A DNA stretch of 64,000 nucleotides from Antilocapra americana (GCA_007570785.1 ML664159.1:4373987-4437986), one strand, 5' to 3'; numbered from the stretch's first letter, positions 48,770 to 61,735 are shown. The notes: a model not told the origin generated them from the letters alone. Program-made: numbers and translations.

Positions 48770-49252
48770 TAATTTATTTTTTATCTGTTTAAATGTATTT
48801 ATTTTTAATTAAAGGATAATTGTTTTACAATACTGTGTTGGTTTCTGCTATGCATCAAGATGAATCAGCCATAGGTCCCCCTTCTCTTGAATCTCTCTTG
48901 CACCTCCCTTCCCATCCCACTCCTCTTAGGTTGTCACAGAGCACCAACTTGAGCTCCCTGCCTCATACAGCAAATCCCCACTGGCTATCTATTTTACATA
49001 TAGTAATGTATATGTTTCCATGCTACTCTCTCCAATCAACTCCCCCCTCCTTCTCCCACTGTGTCCACAAGTCTCTGTCTCCATTGCTGCTGTGCAAATA
49101 GGTTTATCAGTACCATCTTTCTAGATTCCATATATATGCGTTAATATTACAATATTTGTTTTTCTCTTTCTGATTTACTTCACTCTGTGTAATAGGCTCT
49201 AGGTTCATCTACCTCGTTAGAACTGACTCAAATGCATTCCTTTTTATGGCTA
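48770..49252 (-). mobile_element. ruminant L1 3' part, antisense, left segment
   Basis: Antisense L1 tail (ttacaatactgtgttggttt, then gatgaatcagccataggtcc) and 3' UTR. The BovB at 49253-49912 cuts it. Confidence 0.9.
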
Positions 49253-49912
49253 GTAATCATGGTGTCTGGTCCCATCACTTCATGGCAAATAGATGGGGAA
49301 TCAATAGAAACAAGAGAGGCTTTTTTTTCTTGGGCTCTGAAATCACTGCAGGTGGTGAATGCAGCCTTGAAATTAAAAGATGCTTGCTCCTTGGAAGAAA
49401 AGCTATGACCAACCTAGACAGCATACTAAAAAGCAGAGACATTACTTTGCCAACTAAGATCCATCTAGTCAAAGCTATGGTTTTTCCAGTAGTCATGTAT
49501 AGATGTGAGAGATAGACTGTAGAGAAAGCTGAGTGCCGGAGAATTGGGCTTTTGCACTGTGGTGTTGGAGAAGACTCTTGAGAGTCTCTTGGACTACAAA
49601 GAGATCCAACCAGTCCATCCTAAAGGAAATCAACCCTGGATATTCATTGGAAGGACTAATGCTGAAACTGGAACTCCAATACTTTGGTCACCTGATGCGA
49701 AGAACTGACTCACTGGAAAAGACCCTGATGCTGGGAAAGATTGAAGGCAGAAGGAGAAGGGGATGACAGAGGATGGGATGGTTGGATGGCATCAACAACT
49801 CGATGGACATGAGTTTGAGCAAGCTCCGGTAGTTGGTGATGAACAGGGAAGCCTGGCATGCTGCAGTCCATGGGGTTGCAAAGAGTAAGACATGACTGAG
49901 CGACTGAACTGA
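49253..49912 (+). mobile_element. BovB LINE 3' part, sense, nested in L1
   Basis: Starts at atcatggtgtctggtcccat and runs to the 3' end gagcgactgaactgaa. The L1 continues on the other side. A target duplication is at most a few bases (aat/aata). Confidence 0.94.
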
Positions 49913-50262
49913 ATACTCTATTGTGTATATGTACCACAGCTTCTTTATCCATTCCTCTGTCAATGGACATCAGGTTGCTTCCAGTCCTATCCATTGTAAA
50001 TAGTGCTGCAGTGACCATTGGGGTACATGTTCCTTTTTCACTGATGGTTTTCTCAGGGTATATGCCCAGTAGTGGGATTGTCGGGTCATATGGTAGTTTC
50101 ATTCCTAGTTCTTTAGAGAGTCGTCATGCTGTTCTCTATACTGGCTGTATCAATTTATAGTACCACCCTTGACCATATCTCTCCAGCATGTGTTTATAGA
50201 TTTTTTGATGATGGCCATTCCAACTGGTGTGAGGTGATACATCATTGTAGTTTTTATTTGCA
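49913..50262 (-). mobile_element. ruminant L1 3' part, antisense, right segment
   Basis: Continues the L1 (ctattgtgtatatgtaccac, then gggtatatgcccagtagtgg) into the ORF2 C-terminal region. Confidence 0.92.
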
Positions 50263-50554
50263 AGAGAACGCTATTCTTTTAATTATTTAATACATAGAAG
50301 GTTGAGAATAAAGGGGGGTGAGAATTACACAGAAGAAACTTACTAACAAAAAGAAAACAAACTTATGGAAGATATCAGCAGTCATGTGGTATTTTATTTC
50401 ATGGGACTAATTTTTGTATGCATGCTTATATTTGGAATTTACTAATTCTAATAGATTTTGTAAATCCATTGAATTAATGGAATTGTAAAAACAAATGATA
50501 CAAGCAGTTGTCGTCTGAGCACAGTCATAAGAATATCTTTGAGAGGTTTTAAGT

Positions 50555-50690
50555 ACAGTGTATGGATTCCCAGGCCTCACCTCAGACCAAAAGAATCAGG
50601 ACAAGCCCAGGGTTAATTGTTCAGTCAACCAACACCAAGCCATAGATTCCCTCTCTTGGACCACTACTCTAAACCATTCATTTTTTAGCT
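50555..50690. mobile_element. MER5-like hAT relic
   Basis: The stretch ggattcccaggcctcacctc followed by agaccaaaagaatcagga matches the interior of MER5A. Only part of the element is visible. Confidence 0.5.
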
Positions 50691-51117
50691 AATAATAGAA
50701 GATGGTGCATTATACTTTTTGCAAATGAGATTAGTTTAATGCATTTAAGTTATTGTGTCTCCTCAGTGGAGTCACTTTTCAAGACATACAATGGACTAGG
50801 CCTTGGAACCTTATAAATTTGTCCAATTTTGTTTTTGTTTTTGCCTTACTGAAGTTTAATCAAGCTTGATACCCCACCTAGTTCACCAGATATAACTTCC
50901 TTACTGACAAAAGTATAATCCAGCCTCCAAGGATTGTGTGACAACATTTGAATTATTCTAAAGATTGAGTGATAGGCTATGAAAATCATATGGGAGAGTG
51001 TTGGCTATAAAAATCCAAATGTTAAAGCAATGTCTGCATCATCGATGGAAAACATTTGTACGTTCTGGTTTGTTTTTTAAAAATCAGTCACATTATTTTA
51101 AGTCTCATCTCCTCAAC

Positions 51118-51228
51118 TGAATTATAGTACCTTGAATGCAGAAACCATATGTCTCGCACTTCTTTATAATCTCAGTGCTTACACATTACCTTACTCAGAA
51201 TAGTCACTCCTAACACTGGATGATAATA
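51118..51228 (+). mobile_element. L2 LINE 3' end, sense
   Basis: A diverged tagtaccttgaatgcagaaa, then ctcagtgcttacacattacc, in the L2 3' end order. Confidence 0.45.
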
Positions 51229-51970
51229 TTTTTCCACTAACAATGTCTATGCACTAAACTAATGAGCCCTTTCCTGTTACATTTTGTGGTGAACAACACA
51301 GACCTTTTAGGGCAGTCTTGTTTGTGATGCTGCCAGTAGTTCTAAAATAATCCAACAGTTAACATTGGTCTTATTACTAACAGATTGTGAACCAATAGTT
51401 AAGTATCAAATACTATTCTAGAAATCTTGATTACCTCTCATTTTTTCTTCATTTTTGAAATTATGGATCTTGCTTCCAGGCTTTCAGTGTTTTTATGCAG
51501 AAGAATGTTTTCCCTAGCAAAAGTCAAGGGTAACTATTTAACAGCTTCAAGTTCATCTTTCACATGTATTCAGTGTTCACATTTGTAACTAGGTAGAATT
51601 CACACAGCATGCGAAAACTACAAAGATAAGAAAGGATAGGAATCATACAAATAGGATATGAGACTTTTTCTTTCCCTAAAAATTAAAAACTCCTCATCTG
51701 TTAGTATATCTGGATACAGTAGAACTCTAGCTGTAATATAAAGAAGTCTGTGTTAATTCAGAATTTTTAAAATCAGTAACTTTTGATGAATAAAGTTATG
51801 TCATAAAGTAATATGCCAAACTGTTTTGGATTTATTTCAAAAGAATAAAAATTAAAAAGCCCTGAAGTTGAGAATATCAACCAATTATACATTTCAAAAT
51901 GTTTTGTTCTTTCTCTAGACTTAACTGATTTAGCCTTTAATTAGACCAGTCACTTAAGCTAGAATTTAAA

Positions 51971-52178
51971 GTTGTGGTGCAGAGGTAAAGAATCCACCTG
52001 CTAGTACAGGAGAAGCAAGAAACACATATTCAGTCCCTGGGTTGGGAAGATCTCCTGGAGTAGGAAATGGCAGCCCACTCCAATATTCTTGCCTGGAAAT
52101 TTTCATGGACAGAGGAGCTTGGCAATCTACAGTCCACGGGGTCGCAAAGAGTCAGACACAACTCAGCAAGCACACTTT
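51971..52178 (+). mobile_element. Bov-tA SINE, sense
   Basis: A slightly truncated head (gtggtgcagaggtaaagaat) and a full BovA body ending in cacaactcagcaagca. Confidence 0.92.
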
Positions 52179-52357
52179 ACACCTAATGTATTTAAAGTAA
52201 AAAAGAAAGATACTTTATAGAATTTCCTTTTATATACTGAAATGCTTATTGAGATATTTGGGGGGAAATTATGTATTGGATTTGAAAATTCACTGAATTA
52301 GAAAATGTTTATTTTTCTCATTCTTATATTATAGACTTATAATTAGGCAAATTGTAA

Positions 52358-52676
52358 ACACCCTAATAGCTCAGTTGGCAAAGAATCCACCTGCAGTGCA
52401 GGAGACTCTAGTTCAATTCCTGGGTCGGGAAGATCCACAGGAGACGGTTTCGGCTACCCACTTTAGTATTCTTGTGCTTCCGTTGTGGCTCAGCTGGTAA
52501 AGAATCCCCCTGCAGTGTGGGAGACCTAGGTTTGACCCCTGGGTTGAGAAGATCCCCTGGAGAAGGGAAAGGCAATATTCCCACTCCAATATTCTGGCCT
52601 GGAGAATTCCATGAACTGTGTAGAGTCCATGGGGTCGCAAAGAGTCAGACACTACTGAGCGAATTTCACTTTCATA
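52358..52676 (+). mobile_element. two-headed Bov-tA SINE, sense
   Basis: A first tRNA-like head (accctaatagctcagttggc) with a shortened BovA part is followed at about 52476 by a second tRNA-like head (gcttccgttgtggctcagct) and a full BovA body, ending at actgagcgaatttcact. It is a dimeric form or a SINE inserted into a SINE. Confidence 0.88.
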
Positions 52677-52934
52677 GCCTGTTTATCACTAGCTGACATT
52701 TGGGCATAACTGCAGTATGCTGAAATCCATATTCAATTTGTGCGTTTCACATGAATTTGTCCATGAACTGTTTTACCGGAGAAGTTATCAATCACAAAAA
52801 CAAAAAATGCATATGTATTGTTTTGGTTTGATTTCATTTTTGTTTCCTGACAAATACTACCTTAATTTTATTTCTTCAGAATCAAATTTTTAAGCACTTT
52901 TATAACAAACTCTCTTCAAAATCTGTGACTAATT

Positions 52935-53290
52935 CAGCTCAGTTCAGTTCAGTCGCTCAATCATGTCCGACTCTCTGCGACCCCATGAATCACAGCACTC
53001 CAGGCCTCCCTGTCCATCACCAACTCGCAGAGTCTACCTAAACACATGTCCATCGAATTGGTGATGCCATCCAGCCATCTCATTCTCTGTCATCCCCTTC
53101 TCCTCCCACCCCCAATCCCGCCCAGCATCAGGGTCTTTTTCAATGAGTCAACTCCTCACATGAGGTGGCCAAAATATTGGAGTTTCAGCTTCAACATCAG
53201 TCCCTACAATGAACACCCAGGACTGATCTCCTTTAGGATGGACTGGTTGGTTCTTCTTGCAGTCCAAGGAACTCTCAAGAGTCTTCTCCA
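52935..53290 (-). mobile_element. BovB LINE, antisense, 3' part
   Basis: From the 3' end (cagttcagttcagtcgctca) to gagtcttctcca, where an L1 fragment is inserted. A short duplication, ctaatt(a)cag, near 52929 and 55122 may be the target site of the whole BovB. Confidence 0.94.
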
Positions 53291-53548
53291 GGAACGCAGA
53301 TGTATAGAACAGACTCGTGGACTCTGTGGATGAGGGCAAGGGTGGGATGATATGGGAGAATAGCATTGAAACATGTTAATTATCATATGTGTAATCAATC
53401 GCCAGCCCAGGATTGATGCTCGGGGCTGGTGCATTGAGATTTCCCGGGGGGGGAGGGAGGAGGGAGGGGGGTTCTGGAGGGGGAGCATATGTAAACCCAT
53501 GACGATATCATGTCATTGTATGGCAAAACTAATAAAAATAAATAAATA
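53291..53548 (+). mobile_element. young L1 3' end inserted in BovB, sense
   Basis: 258 bases of ruminant L1 3' UTR with a poly(A)-rich (aataaa repeat) tail. A perfect 14-base TSD, aagagtcttctcca, lies at 53277-53290 and 53549-53562. It includes the G-rich tract 53446-53484. By eye about 94% like the copy at 28.6-28.85 kb. Confidence 0.96.
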
Positions 53549-53562
53549 AAGAGTCTTCTCCA

Positions 53563-55121
53563 ACACCACAGTTCAAAAGCATCAATTCTTCGGTGCTCAG
53601 CTTTCTTTATAGTCCAGCTCTCATATCCATACATGACTACTTGAAAAACCATACTCTTGACTAGACAGACCTTTGTTGATAAAGTAATGTCTCTGCTTTT
53701 CAATATGCTGTCTAGGTTGGTCATAACATCCCTTCCAAGGAATAAGCATCTTTTAATTTTATGGTTGCAATCAATATCTGCAGTGATTTTGGAGCCTCCC
53801 AAACAATAAAGTATGACACTGTTTCCACTGTTCCCCCATCTATTTGCCATGAAGTGTTGGGACCAGATGCCATGATCTTAGTTTTCTGAATGTTGAGCTT
53901 GAAGCCAACTTTTTCACTCTCCTCTTTCAGTTTCATCAAGAGGATTTTTAGTTCTGCTTCACTGTCTGCCATAGTGGTATCATCTGCATATCTGAGGTTA
54001 TTGATATTTCTCCCAGAAATCTTGATTCCAGCTTATGCTTCATCCAGCCCAGTGTCTCTCATGATGTACTCTGCATATAAGTTAAATAATCAGGGTGACA
54101 ATATACAGCCTTGACGTACTCCTTTTCCTATTTGGAACCAGTCTGTTGTTCCATGTCCAGTTCTAACTGTTGCTTCCTGACCTACATACAGGTTTCTCAA
54201 GAAGCAGGTCAGGTGGTCTGGTATACCCATCTCTTTCAGAATTTTCCACAGTTTATTGTGATCCACACAGTCAATAAAGTAGAAGTAGATGTTTTTCTGG
54301 AACTCTCTTGCTTTTTCAATGATCCAGAAGATGTTGGCAATTTGATCTCTTGTTCCTATGCCTTTTCTAAAACCAGCTTGAACATCTGGAAGTTCACAGT
54401 TCACATATTGCTGAAGCCTGGCTTGGGGAATTTTGAGCATTCCTTTATTAAAGTGTGAGATGAGGGCAATTGTGCGGTAGTTTGAGCATTCTTTGGTACT
54501 GCCTTTCTTTGGTATTGAAATGAAAACTGACCTTTTCCAGTCCTGTGGCCATTGCTGAGTTTTCCAAATTTGCTGGCATATTTAGTTCAGCACTTTCACA
54601 GCATCATCTTGTAGGATTTGAAATAGCTCAACTGGAATTCCATCACCTCCACTAGCTTTGTTTGTAGTGATGCTTTCTAAGGCCCACTTGACTTCACATT
54701 CCAGGATGTCTGGCTCTAGGTGAGTGATCATTGTGATTATCTGAGTCATGAAGATCTTTTTTGTATAGTTCTGTGTATTCTTGCCACCTCTTCTTCATAT
54801 CTTATGCTTCTCTTAAGTCCATACCATTTTTGTCCTTTATTGGGCCCATCTTTCCATGAAAGGTTCCCTTGGTATCTCTAATTTTCTTGAAGAGATCTCT
54901 AGTCTTTCCCATTCTATTGTTTTCCTCTATTTCTTTGCAGTGATCTCTGAGGAAGGCTTTCTTATCTCTCTTTGGAACTCTGCATTCAAATGGGAATATC
55001 TTTCCTTTTCTCCTTTGCTTTTCGCTTTCCTTCTTTTCACAGCTATTTGTAAGGCCTCCTCAGACAGCCATTTTGCTTTTTTGCGTTTCTTTTCCATGGG
55101 GATGGCCTTGATCCTTGTCTC
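53563..55121 (-). mobile_element. BovB LINE, antisense, continued
   Basis: Continues through the reverse-transcriptase region (minus-strand frames such as 54090-54440 with QARLQQYVNCELPDVQAGFR) to a truncated 5' end at the linker before RT (near tccttgtctcc). Several frame breaks; inactive. A short deletion removes the usual AKAFD segment near 54270. Confidence 0.95.
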
Positions 55122-55149
55122 CTAATTACAGAGCCTTATTTTGCCTTTT

Positions 55150-55281
55150 GGGGAAGGAAATGGCAACCCACTCCAGAATTCTTGCCTGGAGAATCCTAGG
55201 GTCAGGGGAGACTGGGTGGCTGCCATCTGTGGGATCACAAAGAGTCAGGCACGACTGAAGCAACTTAGCAACAGCAGCAGC
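55150..55281 (+). mobile_element. BovA monomer SINE, sense
   Basis: A single BovA unit (aaggaaatggcaacccactc) ending in cagcagcag. It lies just beyond the BovB 5' end. Confidence 0.88.
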
Positions 55282-55865
55282 ATTTTTACTTTAAACAGGG
55301 TTTAATTCATTATTATGAAGTGACTCCAGGGATGTTGTAATCTGCGTAATCCCGAGCATATCATCACAGGTATGTTTAAGTAGCTCCATGAATATCTGGG
55401 GAAATGTACCACAGACCCTTAAAACTGCTAGTTTGAATCTAATTCAACAAGTCAAGATTTTCAAGCAAAAATTTAGAGGGAAGGACAGTTGTAACTCTTA
55501 GAAATAGCCTTTAGAAACAGAAAACCTCCTTGCTATTTGAGGAAGGAGGTGTTATGAGCATTTTTCTCATAGGCTGGTTTGTGGACTTCTAGAAAGCAGT
55601 GTCATATTGTCTTCTTGACTCAGCCGTAGAGAAAGTTTTCACAATACCCTTCATCATCATAGATTGCTCTTTTTGATCATCTATCTAAATCATGTTAGAT
55701 GTTGGGTAAAACTGTGCTGTTGGTTACTACCACTCCCTAATCCTCATCAAACTATAGTAGGTGATCCTGCTGTATGCAGCCCTGGTTTCTATACTGTTCT
55801 ATTCACATAGCAGGACACTAAAACAAATCATAGTTGCTTATTCAAAGCTTAATAAACATTAATGA

Positions 55866-55990
55866 TTTTCTAGTCCAGTCCTCTAGTCTCACACACTGGG
55901 AAATTTAGTCCCAAAAGGTTGTTATTTGCACAAATTGCGTAACATAACAGAAACTAAATCACATGGTTCGTAAAAGTCTGTGAGTTTGGA
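55866..55990 (-). mobile_element. possible MIR-type relic, antisense
   Basis: The stretch ctagtccagtcctctagtct and gaaatttagtcccaaaaggt resembles antisense MIR3-like sequence. Weak. Confidence 0.3.
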
Positions 55991-56334
55991 ACTCAAGTTG
56001 GTTGACAGCATTGAAGGTTTTTTGTTTTTGTTTTGTCCTTATGCATATCAGCTTCACTGAAGTTTCCAGTCCCTAAAAGAAGTGAGGCAAAGCTGCCCAC
56101 AGAACTACTAGGTCATGAACTAAAGAAAGAAGAATCAAGCCAAAATAACTTAAAAAAAAAAAAATTAAGATCAATAGTATTTTAAATGTGACTCTGTATA
56201 CAAATGTTAAAAGTTTCATGAAAGTATAAACATGTCCTATTTTTCTTTCTGTACTCTTTCCATTTTGTAATTGGATCAGCTCCCTGATTTTTATCATTTT
56301 AATAGTAATAATGAGGATAATGATGATGTCTGTT

Positions 56335-56430
56335 CCACTATGTGAGCCACAAGAGAGCAGAGACCATGCTTGTTTGTTGGCTTTGGTATGTCCAGCACCC
56401 AGCACAGGGTAATTAGTGTAATAATTAAAA
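56335..56430 (+). mobile_element. L2 LINE 3' end, sense
   Basis: The stretch gagagcagagaccatgcttg followed by tccagcacccagcacagggt is the usual L2 3' end signature. Confidence 0.6.
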
Positions 56431-57089
56431 ATGATGACTCCTCAAGGAATTCCAAAAATTCAAAAGAGTAAAGATTTCATTTTTAAAAAATTTAACATTG
56501 AATCTTATCAGTCTAGAAGATCAACTTAATAAAACCTTTAGTGTTTTTATTTCCTGCTTGTTGTCTGAGTAAGCTTATGTTTGTTTTTCTCTTCAGTTTC
56601 ATTGAAATTAGTATTCTTTTTCAATAGTGAATTAATAAATTAGTATAATAAAATTCACACTGATGAAGAGAAAGTTGCCACTCAGTAGAAGAAAAACCAA
56701 ATAGATCAATATAGTTGCAGAGGATTGTATCCAAAGAATTAACCTTCCAACCAAAAGGTTGAAAACTATAAAATCAAAATGTATTTGCATTTCTGTATAT
56801 TTTCATATGATTAGTAAGTCTAATAATCTTTGTTTTGCCTATGTGATGTAAATATTAATCCAACAAATATTACTCTTTAATACAATTTTATATGTTACTT
56901 TATAATCAAATCCATGATGTTATAAAGACATTGAGTTTTCAACTTCTAGTTTCCCACTTAATTGTTTTTCTCTTATCCAGTGTTGAGAAGCAGCAGTTCT
57001 CCTAAAACAGCTCTTGGATTTTTTTCAACAGATGGAAGTTTATCTTAGATCAAAACAAAGCTTCTGTTTCAGTGTAGTCCTGCCTAAAG

Positions 57090-57160
57090 GCAGGAGAATG
57101 GACTAGAAGACTTCTTAAAGTCCCCTCCATATTCCTATATTTTATTTGCAAATGTCACTG
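57090..57160 (+). mobile_element. possible CR1/L3-like 3' relic
   Basis: The stretch gaatggactagaagacttct and aaagtcccctccatattcct resembles the 3' end of old CR1-family LINEs. Short and uncertain. Confidence 0.28.
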
Positions 57161-60100
57161 CTTTTTAGTGAGTTAAAACAGATGGAATCTACAGTGCCCG
57201 TATAAAAGAAGATAGAATATACTTTTCTCAACTATCATGCTCTGTTAAGTCATTTTCGCCTTTGTTTTTGAAAATTTGGGCCTTAGGAATATAATAAACA
57301 AATGTAATACTTTAAGTAAACTTACTGTTTCTCAACTCTTTAGAAAAAAGTTCTTATTTCTCCACTTTATAGTTGTATTGTTCCTGTGTTATTTTTATTG
57401 TAATTGTATTGCCAAACCAGGTGTGAGATTAGATGTTGGATGTTACATGTAATCTGCACAGAAATCAAATTATTTAACCTCTAAGCCCACAATACCCCCT
57501 CCTGCTGGTTTGCTGTTAAATATTCAGTATGTTCTTGTCATGAATACAAATGGAGGACAAATTAGAATCTACAGACAGCTGACCTGAGCTTCAGATTAGA
57601 GACTGGGGGGCTTGTGCTGTTTTAAATGTTTTAATTATCATAGTCCCAGTAGCCAGTTGAAGGACACACATAAAACCATTTTTTAACAAAAGAAAAAGAG
57701 AAAGAAAAGCTTCATCTTCCTTCTTCTTAATATGAATGTTTGAGTGTGATTGCATTTGCACTTCCATTGGAACTATGCTAATTTGCTGCATTAAATTAGG
57801 TCTATTAGTAGTAAGAATTTTTTAAAACTTTAAACATTTACAATTTTATTTTCAGTTGGCATGTGTTTTCCATATTGGGAAGATGGTATATATTCCTCAG
57901 TTTATTTCAAGCAGTAGATCTGTGTTTACTTGTAAAGCCTAATTTAGACAACAGGTCTGGCAGTTCACAATTAATATGGTGAAAATGTGTTAGAATAATG
58001 GACCAGTTTAGATGTGATAACATGTATTTGTATAGTAAAGCACAGAGTACTCAAGTAAAATGAGCTAGAAAGATCGTTTTCGGAATTTAAAATATTTAAT
58101 GTTTCATTAAATATTTTTAAGATTTATTTTTAAATATTACTGCTTAATTTAAAATATTTCCAATTTAAAGTTGAAAAGGTATGAAGTAAGGAGAATGTTG
58201 TATTAAATGATTAAATAAAACTTTCATGGATGTTTATATAGCAAAGAAATACACTTTGAATCTTTAAAAAGAAATACAAGTAAATTTATTATCTTAAAAG
58301 TACTTCATATTAATATTCATTCTCAAGATTACATTATTCTGATGTCTACAGTCTTGAATTTGCAATTTTTGTTTCTTGTATATGTTTGTGTAATGTTGAT
58401 TTGATTAGTTATGGCTGACTAGTAAGCAGTGAAACATTTTTATATACTCTTGGGAAATAAATTTGGCAGAAAATCAGCATGAGTAGATTTAATTATCACT
58501 CTGAGACCTTTTCCTTTTCTAGCTTAGTGATCCTGAAACTCCATGTGTCTCACTGAAATCTGTGTGGACGCTAAGCTTCGCTTCCCAATTTGTTCCTCCA
58601 CGCAATGATAAGCCAAGCAATTACTGGTTTATTGATTTTTCATCATGGTAAATTTAAAGTTGATTTTTTCCTGAAAAGGCAGGGGTGATTAAGTGTTTCC
58701 CCTCGGTTTAGTACAAGAGAGCTATGTGGCAGAATCTAATATCCTGAGGTCAACCTCTGCAGGCAGATAATATGGTGTCTTGGCCACGTGTTAAAGAGAG
58801 AAATCAGGGCTACAAATGTGATAGGATATATGTGGAGACAGTTTAATTTGCTCCATTTATATGAACAAGTCATGTGGCACATGCTTGGAAAACATCATTT
58901 TGAATGGGCTTAGAAGTTAGGGCCACGTGGGCAGAAAGAATGAGTGAGTACAAACAAAAATGATGTTATTGGCTATTAGGGGAATTTCACTGACATTTTT
59001 AAATGAAAATAAGTAAACCATTGGTATATAAGATGTTCAAAATATAGAGTGAAATCCACATATACCATTATGAAGATTTCCTGGTCTGTAAAATGTAAAA
59101 ATAAATAGGCTGTCATGTAAGAAAATCATGATTAAGCTCTGCATACTAGTTTTAAAAATATATAGTACATTCTGATCTCTTCAGGCAGTTCTCTAGCAGC
59201 AGTATATTTTTGTGTTTTTCAAAGATAGCAATTTTTTAATCAAATACTCAGTGCTTGATTCCAAATTAATCTACAAAATTCTTCAGCAGTGTTTGGAAAA
59301 ATACTAGTTCATAGAAGTTATTAACTACTAGTTGTAAATAAGAGTATAGATAAATAAATAGGTAGACATTATTGTGGGAAACCTTAAATGTGTGAATGGC
59401 AAGAAAACTCATCAATAACTGGATTGAATATTTACTATAATTCTTACGAGAAATGGAAGTGTTCTAGTTTTAGCTTTTTCAGTTACAGCAAGCAAATACA
59501 TTCACTAGAATATAAAATAGAAGATGCAGTTTTCTATGTGGCAGTTTTTCTTAATCTAGTATTGAAAGCTAAATATTTTACAAAAATGTTGAACAAATTT
59601 AACCTGGTCCTGAATCTACAGAGCCCATTTTTCAACTGATTTTAGTATTTTGCAGTTTAATTCCTCAATATTTACTCATTACCAATCCATGTTATTATAT
59701 GTATATTTTATCAGTGTGATTCAGAAAGATTTTAATTGTTTTCCCCTGATAATCTAAGAATAACTGATGTTGGCTGCTTTATGTATCTTGTTTACTAAAA
59801 AGTCCACTTGTTTGTGTCATCAGTCATTACCTGAAGTTAATTGTAGATCGTACTCTTGGTGAATAACTGACAATAATTCCTCATTTTTAATATTCAGATG
59901 CTTTTATTTCTAAAAACTAATGAACATCTAAATCCCTTTGAAACAATGGTGCTAAAGGCAAATATTTTATTTTATGTTAAGCAAAGCTTACTTCTGATTC
60001 TAATATATCTTTTACAATCTTCCACAAAGGATATAATATAAATATATTAAGATCATGAATACCATCTGTTCTCTCACTAAGCACTAAAGCTACACATGCC

Positions 60101-60556
60101 ACCAGAGCTCTGCTTCTGATTATGTCCTTTCCTATGGATTAAAACTCATGTGGCTAGAAAGAGATTGCACTTTCCAATCAGGAACCCCCTTTCCACTTAC
60201 TTCCTCAGTGTATGAGCTCTGAAGTTTTGTAGATTTTTTTTCCCCCTCACATCTGACAGTAACTGTCTGTCTACTTTTTGAAACTGGTGAATCTTCCACC
60301 TTAAAGTTACATTAGAAAGATTTGTGAATTATTTCTAGTCATGTGGTAGATTTACATGAGCTCATCATTTTCCAGTACAGGTTGACTCTTTTAAGTTAGA
60401 TGAGCATGAGTTTCACTATTCTGAAGTTTTTATTTAAAGACATTTTCCTATAAAACAATAAAATTTACAATAAACAATTCTAGCTTTAATAAAAAAGTTT
60501 TCTACCTGGGTCGGTGTATCGTCTACATGTGTATAAAATATCCATACACTCCTTAA
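57161..60556. other. longest repeat-poor stretch
   Basis: About 3.4 kb without a recognised transposon. The open frames at 57591-57791 (minus) and 59388-59639 (plus) are short and unsupported. Segments around 58500-58960 have varied composition and might be conserved non-coding DNA; this is a guess. Confidence 0.4.
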
Positions 60557-60718
60557 AGGCTTTGCTGGTAGCTCAGCTGGTAAAGAATCTGCCTGCAATG
60601 CGGGAGACCTAGGTTGGATCCCTGGGTTGGGAAGATACCCTGGAGAAGGGAACAGCTACCCATTCCACTTTTCTGGCCTGGAGAATTTCATGGACTTAGA
60701 GAAACTTAGGACATGATT
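60557..60718 (+). mobile_element. Bov-tA SINE, sense, 3' shortened
   Basis: A head (ctggtagctcagctggtaaa) and most of the body. The final part around 60690-60718 is degraded. Confidence 0.88.
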
Positions 60719-61134
60719 TAAAAAACTTATCTTTAAGCATAAATGAAAAAATAATTCTTCTTTCATCCAATGAAAAATGGACCGTTTGTCAACCATACAG
60801 ATTGGTATTTCTTCAGGTATTAAGCAGTCCAATACTACATCCTCATCCCTTCCCCAGAACCATTACAGATATTTTTGAACTAAGAAAATGGCAATACATT
60901 ACCCTTTCTTTAAATGTCTTTCTTTCTGCTAACCTTCAAGTAAATGTTAGTTGATTTTCTAATGACTAATTGATAAATCACATTCTGATGCTCCATCACC
61001 TGACTTCTAGTGTTGACTTAGCAGCGGGGACCTCTTACACTTAGTGGCTGTTTAAAGGGAGAGGTCAGTATGGAAACTGGATCACTGCCTTCCTATTTCA
61101 TTCATATCCTTCCATTAGTGAAACCCCAAATCTG

Positions 61135-61350
61135 TTTCAAGCACCAGGCTAAATACTAGGGCTCTAAAGATAAATAAGACGTGGTTCTTGCTCTAATAAA
61201 GTTTGCAGCCTATTAGGGATGATATGTTGTGTGCATAAATAAGTATAAAGCAAAATAGAAATAAGCTTCAGTAAAGGAATACAGGTAGACGGCCTGTGAG
61301 AAGGGGGGAGATTACTTGCAGCTGAGAGAATTGGGGAATGCCTTGAGGAA
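61135..61350 (-). mobile_element. L2 LINE 3' end, antisense
   Basis: The stretch caagcaccaggctaaatact, then gataaataagacgtggttct, then tgccttgaggaaattgctta follows antisense L2. Confidence 0.5.
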
Positions 61351-61454
61351 ATTGCTTACATTTTTCAAATCTGTCAATATGAACAAGCCTGGAGTAAACA
61401 TGTAGGTGGTGGGGGAGGTGAGAGAACAGTTTTTGAGTTTATACCCAGTGCTGT

Positions 61455-61676
61455 TACCAGTGCTAGTACCTAAACATAGGTTATCTAATTTCAGCCCCAC
61501 AACCCCCGCCAACAATTTCAGCCCCTATGAATTATGTATTTTCATTTTATAAATAAGGAAATATGACAATTTAGTGACCTACTCAAGGTCCTACAACTAG
61601 TAAGTAGTAACTAGCTGGAATTTGAAAATTCACATCCTAACTTTGTAACAGAGCCCTTTTTACTGTTACAGCCAAC
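61455..61676 (-). mobile_element. MIR SINE, antisense
   Basis: Well ordered: tttcattttataaataagga, gtgacctactcaaggtccta, caactagtaagtagtaacta, gctggaatttgaaaattcac. Confidence 0.8.
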
Positions 61677-61735
61677 TAGCCCACCTAGCAATTGGACCTC
61701 GGGTTTGACTTCCACAGCATCGTGCTCTAAAATGT

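Larger units (their letters stand above)
50263..51970. other. mostly unique stretch
   Basis: Apart from a MER5-like and an L2 relic (listed) nothing is recognised. Confidence 0.45.
55282..57089. other. mostly unique stretch
   Basis: No gene supported. It holds two weak old relics listed separately and an A-run near 56153. Confidence 0.45.

Noticed and set aside
51971..52600. tRNA-like segments with A- and B-box-like sequences
   Set aside because: They are SINE heads with diverged tRNA folds, not functional tRNA genes.
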